Positions 7,830 through 15,137 of a DNA stretch of 64,000 nucleotides are shown in pieces. Source of the DNA: JABFSS01 sp964449445 (GTDB lineage: Bacteria; Patescibacteriota; Gracilibacteria; Peribacterales; Peribacteraceae); contig CAYUZT010000003.1 of the NCBI GenBank assembly GCA_964449445.1, forward strand, positions 123,009-187,008. The letters run 5' to 3'. The notes under the pieces are model-generated. The model saw only the letters and a program-made list of their open reading frames with translations, searched no databases and had not been told where the DNA came from. Numbering within the stretch: position 1 is the first letter of the stretch; every line of letters begins with the position of its first letter. A program made the translations under genes and the position numbers.

Positions 7830-8387
7830 CTACTCCTCCACTTTCTCCATCACAAACTTCGTCACTAGCTCCGGCAGCATTTTGAGGACCTCTTCGATCT
7901 TCTTCTTCTCGTCCGCCGGCGGAGTACTGAGCACCCACGTCGCGAGCTCTTCTCCCTTCGGCTGCGTTCCGCCAATGCCGATGCGCAGTCGCGGGAATTC
8001 TTCGCCCAATGTGACGACAATGGAACGCAGGCCGTTATGCGTTCCCGATCCGCCCTTCATCCGCAGCCGAACTTCGCCGAGCGGCAGGTCGATATCGTCG
8101 CAGAGCACCAGAACTTGTTCCCGCGGATTGAGCTTATAAAATTCAATAAGCTTTCGGATGCATTCGCCGGAGCGGTTCACGTACGTCGTCGGCTGGACGA
8201 GCAGTACGGGCACCGTGACGATTCTCGCCTCCTGCATGCGGCACAGGAACTTCTGCTGATCTTTCCAGTCCCCTTCTCCGAACTGCTCGGAGAGAACTTC
8301 AACAGCTTGAAAACCGATATTGTGGCGTGTCTTCAGGTACTCCTTGCCGGGATTGCCGAGGCCGACAATGAGCAGGTGCGGTTTCAT
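7830..8387 (-). CDS. pth: Peptidyl-tRNA hydrolase
   Basis: The 185-aa enzyme frees tRNA from peptidyl-tRNAs that drop off the ribosome. Family signatures are all visible: GLGNPG near the N-terminus, the catalytic His in TRHNIGF, TYVNRSG, DDIDLP with the conserved Asp, and GSGTHNGLRSI. Length is typical. The start is taken at MKPHLLIVGLGNPG; an in-frame extension upstream would run into the preceding gene and adds non-family sequence. It lies 7 nt downstream of the PH-domain membrane protein gene on the same strand. Confidence 0.96.
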   Translation of the reverse strand: MKPHLLIVGLGNPGKEYLKTRHNIGFQAVEVLSEQFGEGDWKDQQKFLCRMQEARIVTVPVLLVQPTTYVNRSGECIRKLIEFYKLNPREQVLVLCDDIDLPLGEVRLRMKGGSGTHNGLRSIVVTLGEEFPRLRIGIGGTQPKGEELATWVLSTPPADEKKKIEEVLKMLPELVTKFVMEKVEE

Positions 8388-8394
8388 CGCCGGG

Positions 8395-9084
8395 TCAGAT
8401 GCGTGAGGAGGTGAATGTTGACCTGCGTGGCCGCGGACGCGCCTGCGGAGAGGGATTCTTTTCCTTCGTAACGTCCTTCTCGCGAACAGCAGGATCTTTG
8501 TTCTCTTTCGTGAGTTCGCCTTCCTGCATGCGCTGCGCGACAAAGGTGGAAATCAATTCCTCGACGTGCTTCGCATTCTTCAGATTTTTCGTATGGAGAT
8601 AGGCTTCCATGTTCTTGAGAATCGTCGATTCCACAGCTCGCGGACGCGGAACATTCTCGAGCGAGACGGTGGATCCCGTGGAGATCTTCTCGATCGCGAC
8701 CGTGCCGTAGCGCATCACTGTTCCGAGGATCCCGTGGATCTCGTAGCTGACGCCCTGGATGTCGCTGTAGAGGATGCGCGACGACTGCCGGTGAAACCAC
8801 CCGAGCCATTCCAGATCGATGATGCCGTGATCGGTGATGATCCAGGCATCCAGATAGTAATCGAGGAAATTCCGCATCCACCACACGAGCGACGCGATGC
8901 CCCAGAGCGCCGCAACGATGACGGTGATCTGCGAGAAGCGGATGGCGAGCAGGAGATCGGCCAGGAGAAAAGAGACCGTTGGCCAGAGGAGAAATCGAAG
9001 GCCGAGCAGCCAGTGCTTGTGCACGATCATCGCGACGTGTTCGTCGTCCTCCAGGTGCTTTTTGAAGAGGAAACTATCGAGCAT
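8395..9084 (-). CDS. PH-domain (bPH2/YdbT-like) membrane protein
   Basis: The 229-aa protein has two adjacent hydrophobic helices (about residues 27-48 and 52-70) followed by a region typical of bacterial PH-like (DUF304) membrane proteins: AWIITDHGIIDLEWLGWFHR, SSRILYSDIQGVSYEIHG, GTVAIEKISTGSTVSLENV. The C-terminal tail is highly charged and disordered-looking. The function of these proteins is not well defined. A TACACT hexamer at 9092-9097 (minus strand) lies 7 nt before the ATG. It is probably co-transcribed with pth and diverges from lepB. Confidence 0.75.
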   Translation of the reverse strand: MLDSFLFKKHLEDDEHVAMIVHKHWLLGLRFLLWPTVSFLLADLLLAIRFSQITVIVAALWGIASLVWWMRNFLDYYLDAWIITDHGIIDLEWLGWFHRQSSRILYSDIQGVSYEIHGILGTVMRYGTVAIEKISTGSTVSLENVPRPRAVESTILKNMEAYLHTKNLKNAKHVEELISTFVAQRMQEGELTKENKDPAVREKDVTKEKNPSPQARPRPRRSTFTSSRI

Positions 9085-9091
9085 GGCCCTC

Positions 9092-9097
9092 AGTGTA
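9092..9097 (-). promoter_or_regulatory. -10 box of the PH-protein/pth operon
   Basis: TACACT on the minus strand, 7 nt before the ATG at 9084. This spacing predicts a leaderless transcript. Confidence 0.5.
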
Positions 9098-9138
9098 GCG
9101 TTTCGGACAAAGCGCTGTACACCGCTCGAGGCGCTCCG

Positions 9139-9144
9139 TAGAAT
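9139..9144 (+). promoter_or_regulatory. -10 box of lepB
   Basis: TAGAAT, 7 nt before the ATG at 9152. An ATG at 9143 overlaps this box, which favours 9152 as the start. Confidence 0.45.
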
Positions 9145-9151
9145 GCCCCGG

Positions 9152-9778
9152 ATGAAGCTCCAAAAGCACGGATTCTGGTATCACCTCCTCGACGTTCTCT
9201 TCAATATCGTCGTGATCGTTGCGATCGTGGCGGCCATCCGCACATTCCTCGTCTCGCCGTTCCAGGTGGAGGGCAGTTCGATGATCGATACGCTCTACGA
9301 CAAGGAGTACATCATCATCAATAAGTTCGCGTACCTTCTTGGGGAACCCTCGCGCGGGGACGTTGTGGTGTTCCGCCCTCCCAATGACCGGAAGAAGTAC
9401 TACGTAAAACGCGTCATCGGCATGCCCGGCGATACCGTGACCATCAAGGACGGATTCGTGTTCGTCAAAACCCCCGGTGACGACGAGAGACACAAGCTGG
9501 AGGAAGCGGAGTACCTGAACTCGCGTAATCTGGGGAACACGTTCCGTCATCCTCCCAGCAGCGGCGACCGCACGGTGGTGACCTACGACGTTCCGGCAGG
9601 TCAGTACTTTCTGCTCGGAGACAACCGTCAGGGAAGCCTGGATTCCCGCAGTTTCACAGGTGACGGCGGCAAGCAAACACCCTTCGTTCAGGAGAGCGAC
9701 ATCAAGGGTCGCGTGTGGTTCATTGCGCTCCCGATCACGAAGATTCATGCGCTGGAAGAGCCGGAGTACGGGCTATAA
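9152..9778 (+). CDS. lepB: Signal peptidase I
   Basis: The 208-aa membrane serine protease cleaves signal peptides of exported proteins, of which this window has many. One N-terminal transmembrane helix (about residues 11-35) is followed by the box with the catalytic Ser (VEGSSMIDTL), the catalytic Lys box (YYVKRVIGMPGD) and the GDNRQGSLDSRSF box. This Ser-Lys arrangement is diagnostic. Spacing to the TAGAAT box supports the ATG at 9152; MPRMKLQ from 9143 is the alternative. A long hairpin with tandem-repeat arms follows within about 15 nt of the stop. Confidence 0.94.
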   Translation: MKLQKHGFWYHLLDVLFNIVVIVAIVAAIRTFLVSPFQVEGSSMIDTLYDKEYIIINKFAYLLGEPSRGDVVVFRPPNDRKKYYVKRVIGMPGDTVTIKDGFVFVKTPGDDERHKLEEAEYLNSRNLGNTFRHPPSSGDRTVVTYDVPAGQYFLLGDNRQGSLDSRSFTGDGGKQTPFVQESDIKGRVWFIALPITKIHALEEPEYGL

Positions 9779-9792
9779 AAAAAGAATCCGAC

Positions 9793-9915
9793 GACTCCGA
9801 GGAATCCGAAGAGTCCGAGGTCCAGACGGAAAAGGAGAACGGTAACTTTTCCTCGTTTCACTATTTCCCACGCCAACTGGACCTTGGCATCTTCGGAATC
9901 TTTGGAGTCTTTTTT
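9793..9915. terminator. Long hairpin with tandem nonamer arms (family H)
   Basis: The left arm (9793-9825) consists of GACTCCGAG, GAATCCGAA, GAGTCCGAG and GTCCAG. The right arm (9877-9909) is its imperfect reverse complement, and most differences are G-U compatible in RNA. The left arm is preceded by an A-run after the lepB stop and the right arm is followed by six T, so it could terminate in both directions. The loop is about 51 nt. Confidence 0.7.
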
Positions 9916-9928
9916 AACGTAAATTTCC

Positions 9929-9982
9929 CTTGCAGCAGTTCTGATTTCCTGTAACATAAGTACGGCCCCTGAGGGCTTTTTT
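9929..9982 (+). promoter_or_regulatory. Possible secE promoter with immediate short hairpin and T-run
   Basis: TTGCAG, 16 nt and TAACAT resemble a promoter. GCCC/GGGC (9965-9968 and 9973-9976) forms a short hairpin followed by seven T, about 18 nt before the secE ATG. It could be an attenuator or the end of upstream transcription. Confidence 0.35.
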
Positions 9983-9999
9983 CTTTAGTCTTTCGAACC

Positions 10000-10194
10000 A
10001 TGGTCACCACTCTCACCACCTACCTTCGCGAAGCGATTCAGGAACTGGAACTCGTCCGGTGGCCGACTCGCCAGCAGGCGGTCCGGCTCTCCGTCGTCGT
10101 GCTGCTCTTCACGCTTGCGTCCGCAGCGGCGTTCGGGCTCGTGGATTTCCTCCTCAGTTCGCTCGTCAGTTTCTTGCTCTCCTTCGCCGTCTAA
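10000..10194 (+). CDS. secE: Preprotein translocase subunit SecE
   Basis: The 64-aa protein matches the short SecE form: an amphipathic helix with the ELELVRWPTRQQA signature followed by one transmembrane helix (about residues 28-60). SecE clamps SecY in the translocon. It sits 1 nt upstream of nusG, the usual secE-nusG pairing. Confidence 0.93.
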   Translation: MVTTLTTYLREAIQELELVRWPTRQQAVRLSVVVLLFTLASAAAFGLVDFLLSSLVSFLLSFAV

Positions 10195-10195
10195 T

Positions 10196-10741
10196 ATGGG
10201 CAAACAGGATCCCCGGGCAGGACGGAATTGGTATGTCCTGCACACGTACTCCGGCTACGAAGACAGCGTCAAACAGGCGCTTGAGCAACGGGTGGAATCG
10301 CTCGGCATGCAGGATTACATTTTCTCGGTCATGGTCCCCAAGGAGAAGCAGCTCGTGTTCAAAAAGGGCGAGCCGGTGGAAGAGGAAAAAAAGTTGTTTC
10401 CCGGATACGTCCTGGTCGACATGATCGTGACGGATGAATCGTGGTACGTCGTCCGCAATACCCCCAATGTCACCGGTTTCGTCGGCTCCGGAAACATTCC
10501 CGTCGCTGTGAGCCCGGAAGAATTCGGCGTCATCGAGCGGCGCATCGGCGAAGAGCAAGCGAAGTTCAGGAGCGACTTCCAGGTAGGCGATCTGGTGATC
10601 ATCATCGACGGGCCGTTCAAGAACTACGAAGGCTCCGTGCAGAGCGTGGATGTGAATAAAGGAAAGCTCAACGTTGCCGTCCTCATTTTCGATCGTGAGA
10701 CGCCGGTTGAGTTGGACTTCACGCAGGTAAAAAAGAAATAG
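10196..10741 (+). CDS. nusG: Transcription termination/antitermination factor NusG
   Basis: The 181-aa protein has the NGN domain (NWYVLHTYSGYEDSVKQAL, LFPGYVLVDM, WYVVRNTPNVTGFVG) and a C-terminal KOW domain (FQVGDLVIIIDGPFKNYEGSV). It links RNA polymerase with Rho or the ribosome. Its start follows the secE stop by one nucleotide. The usual rplK-rplA genes do not follow; its TAG stop is directly abutted by a tandem-nonamer hairpin, so secE-nusG is a self-contained unit here. Confidence 0.95.
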   Translation: MGKQDPRAGRNWYVLHTYSGYEDSVKQALEQRVESLGMQDYIFSVMVPKEKQLVFKKGEPVEEEKKLFPGYVLVDMIVTDESWYVVRNTPNVTGFVGSGNIPVAVSPEEFGVIERRIGEEQAKFRSDFQVGDLVIIIDGPFKNYEGSVQSVDVNKGKLNVAVLIFDRETPVELDFTQVKKK

Positions 10742-10861
10742 GACTCCGAGGATTCCAAAGATTCCAAGGACCAGTTGGAAAGGTCGTAATAAACTGCAGA
10801 AAATCTGCGATTCTCGGTATACATCTGGACCTTGGACTCTTCGGAATCTTTGGAATCTTTT
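10742..10861. terminator. Hairpin with tandem nonamer arms abutting the nusG stop (family H)
   Basis: The left arm (10742-10774: GACTCCGAG, GATTCCAAA, GATTCCAAG, GACCAG) starts at the base after the nusG TAG. The right arm (10825-10857) matches as reverse complement at about 27 of 33 positions and is followed by TTTT. The 3' part of the loop (GCGATTCTCGGTATACAT) recurs almost exactly in the element at 33440-33565. Confidence 0.68.
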
Positions 10862-10870
10862 GGATTGTTC

Positions 10871-10876
10871 TATCAT
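10871..10876 (+). promoter_or_regulatory. -10 box of acyP
   Basis: TATCAT, 6 nt before the ATG at 10883. The string TCTATCATACCCTCATG is identical at the start of the 18867 gene. Confidence 0.55.
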
Positions 10877-10882
10877 ACCCTC

Positions 10883-11152
10883 ATGCCCGCTACCCGTATC
10901 ATCATCTCCGGCCTCGTCCAGGGCGTCTTCTTCCGCGCACAAGCCAAAGAGCAGGCGGATGCACTCGGAATTACAGGCTGGGTGCGTAATAACAATGACG
11001 GCTCCGTGGAAATTCACGGCGAAGGATCTGACGATATGCTCAATAAGCTCACAGAATGGTGCCGCACGGGTCCGGAGAAAGCGGTCGTGAAGAATGTCAC
11101 GGTAACGGTTCCATTGGAGCAGCACTCCCCGGCATTCGAGATCTGGTATTGA
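10883..11152 (+). CDS. acyP: Acylphosphatase
   Basis: The 89-aa enzyme hydrolyses carboxyl-phosphate bonds. GLVQGVFFR carries the catalytic Arg and GWVRNNNDGSVEIHGEG the catalytic Asn; length is normal. The ATG at 10883 is set by the TATCAT box 6 nt upstream. Its 3' end overlaps the convergent murJ coding end by 56 nt. Confidence 0.95.
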   Translation: MPATRIIISGLVQGVFFRAQAKEQADALGITGWVRNNNDGSVEIHGEGSDDMLNKLTEWCRTGPEKAVVKNVTVTVPLEQHSPAFEIWY

Positions 11153-12446
11153 TGACCTTCATCAGGAGCACACCGAGCGCCATCGCCTGCAGGACTTGGC
11201 CGACCGCGTATCCGAGAGGAAGACTGAACACGCCGAAGCGCCCTACAAACACCCATGCGATGGTAATCGCCACGGCAGCAGAGAGCGTCCCGATCACCGC
11301 GGGGATCAGCGTGTTTTTGAGCGAGTAGAAGCAGCGCAGCAGAAGATGCGTGGAACTCTCAAAAGGAATACTCAGCGCGTACAGGATTAAACTCATGCGG
11401 AACGCCGGATACCACATGCTCGTGTGCAGGTGAACAAGTTGCGCAGCCACCGGCGCAATCAGAATCAACACCAGTGCCGCGGGAATCGTCAGCAGGAGCA
11501 TCATGGCCATCCCCTTCTCCATGTAGATGCGAAATCTGTTCATCTCCCCCCTCGCAGCGGCCTGTCCCAGGAGCGAGTACGCCGACTGGGCGAGCGCGAT
11601 GCCCACCACTCCGACGACGACGCTCTGGAAATTGCGCGAGTACGCGTTAATGGTGATGGAACCGTTATCAAGACCCGAGGCGACGGTATCAAACAGCAGG
11701 AGCTGCAACTGCAGAGCGCCCAGTGCAAACATGCGCGGGAGCATGAGGATTCCCATGTGGTGGAGATCGGGATGCCAGAGCTTTTTCGGCAAGCGGAACC
11801 CCATGCGGAACACGACGGCTCCGCGAACGAGCACGTACACCACTGCCCCCAGGACCGTGCCGAGCATCGGGCCTTCGACTCCCACAAGCGGGGTCAGAAA
11901 GAGCGTTCCGATAATCGTCCCCGCGGTGTAGAGCACCGGCGTGAGGCCGTAGATCCAGTACTTCTGCTCGGTGATCAGCGCCTGGCCGAAGGAATTGCCG
12001 AAGACGAACAGGAAATTCGTCACAAGCGCCAAGCGGCCGAAGTGCACGTAGAGCGCAAGCTCTTCACCTGTAAATTGGACGAGATACGGGGCCACCCACG
12101 GGAGCGCGAGCCCCAGTGCGAGTCCGAGCACACCAAAGAACATGCTGCCGATCGCCATGGTGCCTCCCAGGACCTGCCACATCTGCGATGTTCTCCCATG
12201 CGCTTTGTGCGCCGCGAGCATCGGCACGAACACGGTCCCCAGAGCCGACATCACGCAGACCTGGAACAGAAGATCGCTTGGACGAAACGACGCGACGTAC
12301 GCGTCCACAACACCCAGGCCCGGGAACGTGCGGGCGAGCAGATTATCGCGAACCAGACCCGCGAGTGACGCCGCAAACTGCGTTATAGCAAGGACGATTG
12401 CGCCTCCCATCAGGCGATGTTGGTGGAGGAATTGCGGAAGGCGCAT
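11097..12446 (-). CDS. murJ: Lipid II flippase MurJ (MviN family)
   Basis: The 449-aa polytopic membrane protein has about 12-14 hydrophobic segments and MurJ signatures near the N-terminus (AITQFAASLAGLVRDNLLARTFPGLGVVDAYVASFRPSDLLFQ) and in the middle (LPRMFALGALQLQLL). It would flip lipid II across the membrane for peptidoglycan synthesis; murC lies in the same window. It is somewhat shorter than the usual 500 residues or so. The start MRLPQFLHQHRLMGG is supported by TATCCT 7 nt upstream (12454-12459). The 3' end overlaps acyP on the other strand. Confidence 0.9.
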   Translation of the reverse strand: MRLPQFLHQHRLMGGAIVLAITQFAASLAGLVRDNLLARTFPGLGVVDAYVASFRPSDLLFQVCVMSALGTVFVPMLAAHKAHGRTSQMWQVLGGTMAIGSMFFGVLGLALGLALPWVAPYLVQFTGEELALYVHFGRLALVTNFLFVFGNSFGQALITEQKYWIYGLTPVLYTAGTIIGTLFLTPLVGVEGPMLGTVLGAVVYVLVRGAVVFRMGFRLPKKLWHPDLHHMGILMLPRMFALGALQLQLLLFDTVASGLDNGSITINAYSRNFQSVVVGVVGIALAQSAYSLLGQAAARGEMNRFRIYMEKGMAMMLLLTIPAALVLILIAPVAAQLVHLHTSMWYPAFRMSLILYALSIPFESSTHLLLRCFYSLKNTLIPAVIGTLSAAVAITIAWVFVGRFGVFSLPLGYAVGQVLQAMALGVLLMKVINTRSRMPGSAAPMEPLP

Positions 12447-12453
12447 CCAGGGC

Positions 12454-12459
12454 AGGATA
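12454..12459 (-). promoter_or_regulatory. -10 box of murJ
   Basis: TATCCT on the minus strand, 7 nt before the ATG at 12446. Confidence 0.4.
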
Positions 12460-12496
12460 GCTGAATGCTGATGCAGATTCCTCCATGAACTTGGGA

Positions 12497-12537
12497 GCGG
12501 GCATTCTGCCCGCGTGTCCGCAGGCAAGAATGCCTGC
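12497..12537. repeat. Two adjacent, mutually inverted palindromes
   Basis: GCGGGCATTCTGCCCGC (12497-12513) and GCAGGCAAGAATGCCTGC (12520-12537) each form a hairpin, and the second is close to the reverse complement of the first. They lie between divergent murJ and purL; this may be a mobile repeat or a regulatory cruciform. Confidence 0.6.
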
Positions 12538-12617
12538 TGCTTTATCCGGACTTTGCCTTCGTGCACCTCTTTGCGTATCTTTCCTCCATAGAAGTCCCTG
12601 TTCTCCAGTTTTCGGCG

Positions 12618-15074
12618 ATGAGCGACAGTGCCGTGAAGGAATCGCTCAAAAAATACTCGATTGGTTTGACGATCGAGGAAGCACGCAAGATCGAAACGCT
12701 GTTGGGACGCGCACCGACGGTTGTGGAAGCAGTTATATGGGGAATCCAGGGAAGCGAACACAGTAGCTACAAATCGTCCCGCAGGTTTCTAAAGATGTTT
12801 CCAACGACAGGAAAACACGTGATTCTCGGGCCGAAAGAAGATAGTGGAATCGTCGCACTCACGGACGGGCCGCCCGGCAAGCGCTGGGGCATTGTGGTCA
12901 GCCATGAATCGCACAATCACCCCTCGCAGATCGTCCCCTTTGAAGGAGCAGCAACGGGAGTCGGCGGAACCGTTCGCGATGTCGCGTGCATGGGCGCGCG
13001 GGTCGTCGGGTGCATGGATATGCTGCGACTGGGTGACCTCAAGACGGCGGAGACGCGCAGCATTGCGAAGGAAGTGATGCGCGGGATTGGAGGCTATGGA
13101 AATCCGCTCGGAGTTCCGAATCTCGGTGGTGATACGGTCTTCGACGCCGGGTTCAACAGTAACTGTCTGGTCAATGCTATTGCGATCGGGATCGTCCGGG
13201 AAGACGAGGTGATCCATAGCGAAGTGCCCGAGGAGGCGGCCCGCGAAGGATACGACCTGATCATTGTCGGAAAGCCGACGGACAGAAGCGGCTTCGGCGG
13301 TGCGGCGTTTGCGAGCGTGAGCATGGAGGAAGAGAAGAAGGAACAGAACAGCGGCGCAGTGCAGGAACCCAACCCCTTCCTGGAACGCCATTTGCTCGTC
13401 TCGACCTACGCGCTGTTCGACTGGCTCGCGGAGTCCAAAAACCTCCATCGCGTGAGCTTCAAGGATCTGGGCGCTGGAGGCGTCGTCTGCTCAACTGTGG
13501 AACAGGTGTCCGGACGCAACTTTGGTGCCGATGTGGAACTGGCGAGCGTCCACGTATCCATCCCCAATCTTCCTCCGGAAGTGATCGCCTGCGCCGAAAC
13601 GCAGGAACGCTTCTGCTGGGCGGTGCATCCCTCACTCACGGGTCACATCCTGAAGCATTACAACGTCGACTGGGATCTCCCGAGCGTTGCAGAACACGCC
13701 CGCGCCAGCGTGGTCGGGAAGGTGAATGGTTCGGGAATCTATCACCTGACGCATAACGGCGTGACCGTCTGCAAAGCAAAGTCGCAGGACATCACGTCTG
13801 GGCTTCAATACACCAGACCGACGAAGTTGAACGAACCAAAACGAGAAGAGCCTCATATCAGTTGTGATCAAACTGGAGAGATACGAGTTAACGAGTTAAC
13901 GAATCAACGAGTCTTCACTACAACGATCACTCAAATCTTCCGCTCGATGCTCGCTCACCCCAATCACGCCTCAAAATCCCGCGTCTTCCGCCACTACGAC
14001 AAAACCGTCATCGGCAATACGATCGTCGAGGCCGGCGAAGCCGATGCATCGGTGATCATGCCCCTGAGAGACTTGCCCTCGTATCTCCCGGGAGGATCGC
14101 ATCCTGATTGGAAGCTCTCCGCGAAAGAAGAAATTGTGGGAGCGGTCTTCGCGGCCGATGGGAATCCGCGCTACGGACGGATCTCTGCGTACTGGCAAGG
14201 AGTGCTTGCGGCCGTCGAATCCATGATGAACGTCGTGGCAACGGGAGCGACTCCGCGCGCACTCACCGATTGTCTCAATTACGGCAATCCCGAAATCCCC
14301 GGGCACCTCGCGGCTCTGGAAGCGGGCGTGAAGGGGATCAGTGATGCGGCACGCGCGATCACATTTGATGGAGAGGGTGTGCCCGTGATCTCCGGGAACG
14401 TCAGCCTCTACAATTCCCTTCCCGATGGGAATTCCATTCCCCCATCGGCGATTGTCTGCACCATCGGCGTGATTCCCGATGCGCGCAGAGGCCTCACCAT
14501 GCAGGTGGAACACTCCGGGTCACGTCTTTTCCTCATTGGTGAGCGAAAAGATGAATGCGGCGGTTCCGCCTACTACGAAGTACTGGAACAGATGTGCGGA
14601 GCGGAGCGCGACGCATTGCTGGGATCATCGCTTCCAAAACCAGATTTCGCCGACGTGACCAAGCAGATGCAGCTCGTCATCAATGCGTGCGCGAAGGACC
14701 TTCTCCTGTCGTGTCATGACATCAGCGATGGCGGACTCCTCCTCGCACTCTTCGAAATGCTCCTCCCACGACGCAAGCTCGGCGGCACATTGGGGGTGGA
14801 CATAGACCTCGCGTTGCTCACGAGTTCCCTGAGTGCCGACAAACTTCTGTTTTCACAAACGCCGGGATTCATCGTGGAGATCGCCCCCACTCACGTGCAG
14901 GCGTTCACAACACTAAGTGAAACGCATGACATGCAGGTAGCAGACATCGGAGCCGTGAACGGGGGTGGGAAACTCACGATCATGCATGGCAAACACTCAG
15001 TCCTCTCCGAGCATATCGTTGGTCTTCGAGAAACCTGGGAGCGCTCATTAACGGAAGTATTGGACAAACGTTGA
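12618..15074 (+). CDS. purL: Phosphoribosylformylglycinamidine synthase, PurL subunit
   Basis: The 818-aa protein is the ATP-dependent synthetase of purine step 4, using ammonia from PurQ (32150-33400). Family motifs include SHESHNHPSQIVPFEGAATG, GGTVRDVACMGA, FKDLGAGGVVCSTVEQVSG, DGNPRYG and SCHDISDGGLLLALFE. It is of the small-PurL type, which needs PurQ and PurS. The start is MSDSAVKES; upstream in-frame codons lack family similarity. Around residues 422-432 (RVNELTNQRV) the DNA is a tandem octamer, an apparent in-frame insertion between the two synthetase halves. Confidence 0.95.
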   Translation: MSDSAVKESLKKYSIGLTIEEARKIETLLGRAPTVVEAVIWGIQGSEHSSYKSSRRFLKMFPTTGKHVILGPKEDSGIVALTDGPPGKRWGIVVSHESHNHPSQIVPFEGAATGVGGTVRDVACMGARVVGCMDMLRLGDLKTAETRSIAKEVMRGIGGYGNPLGVPNLGGDTVFDAGFNSNCLVNAIAIGIVREDEVIHSEVPEEAAREGYDLIIVGKPTDRSGFGGAAFASVSMEEEKKEQNSGAVQEPNPFLERHLLVSTYALFDWLAESKNLHRVSFKDLGAGGVVCSTVEQVSGRNFGADVELASVHVSIPNLPPEVIACAETQERFCWAVHPSLTGHILKHYNVDWDLPSVAEHARASVVGKVNGSGIYHLTHNGVTVCKAKSQDITSGLQYTRPTKLNEPKREEPHISCDQTGEIRVNELTNQRVFTTTITQIFRSMLAHPNHASKSRVFRHYDKTVIGNTIVEAGEADASVIMPLRDLPSYLPGGSHPDWKLSAKEEIVGAVFAADGNPRYGRISAYWQGVLAAVESMMNVVATGATPRALTDCLNYGNPEIPGHLAALEAGVKGISDAARAITFDGEGVPVISGNVSLYNSLPDGNSIPPSAIVCTIGVIPDARRGLTMQVEHSGSRLFLIGERKDECGGSAYYEVLEQMCGAERDALLGSSLPKPDFADVTKQMQLVINACAKDLLLSCHDISDGGLLLALFEMLLPRRKLGGTLGVDIDLALLTSSLSADKLLFSQTPGFIVEIAPTHVQAFTTLSETHDMQVADIGAVNGGGKLTIMHGKHSVLSEHIVGLRETWERSLTEVLDKR
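13883..13914 (+). repeat. Tandem octamer inside purL
   Basis: ACGAGTTA, ACGAGTTA, ACGAATCA, ACGAGTCT. It lies in frame, in a linker between conserved blocks, and resembles a single arm of the intergenic tandem-arm hairpins. Confidence 0.6.
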
Positions 15075-15097
15075 AAAGTCGGGAGATTGAGACCCAA

Positions 15098-15125
15098 ACC
15101 CTAGCCCCAACCCCAACCCCAACCC
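15098..15125 (+). repeat. Short CCCCAA simple repeat
   Basis: About four units of (C)CCCAA between the purL stop and the -10 box of the next gene. It is a simple repeat and shows no sign of an end structure. Confidence 0.6.
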
Positions 15126-15131
15126 TATACT
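15126..15131 (+). promoter_or_regulatory. -10 box of the SLH/PEGA protein gene
   Basis: TATACT, 6 nt before the ATG at 15138; predicts a leaderless mRNA. Confidence 0.55.
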
Positions 15132-15137
15132 TCTCCC

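Noticed and set aside
8388..8543. N-terminal extension of pth by 52 codons
   Set aside because: The extension is Arg-rich, overlaps the PH-domain gene and precedes the canonical MKPHLLIVGLGNPG start.
15098..15125. The CCCCAA repeat as a telomere-like end or origin element
   Set aside because: Only about four units in mid-chromosome between two ordinary genes, with no hairpin or end context.
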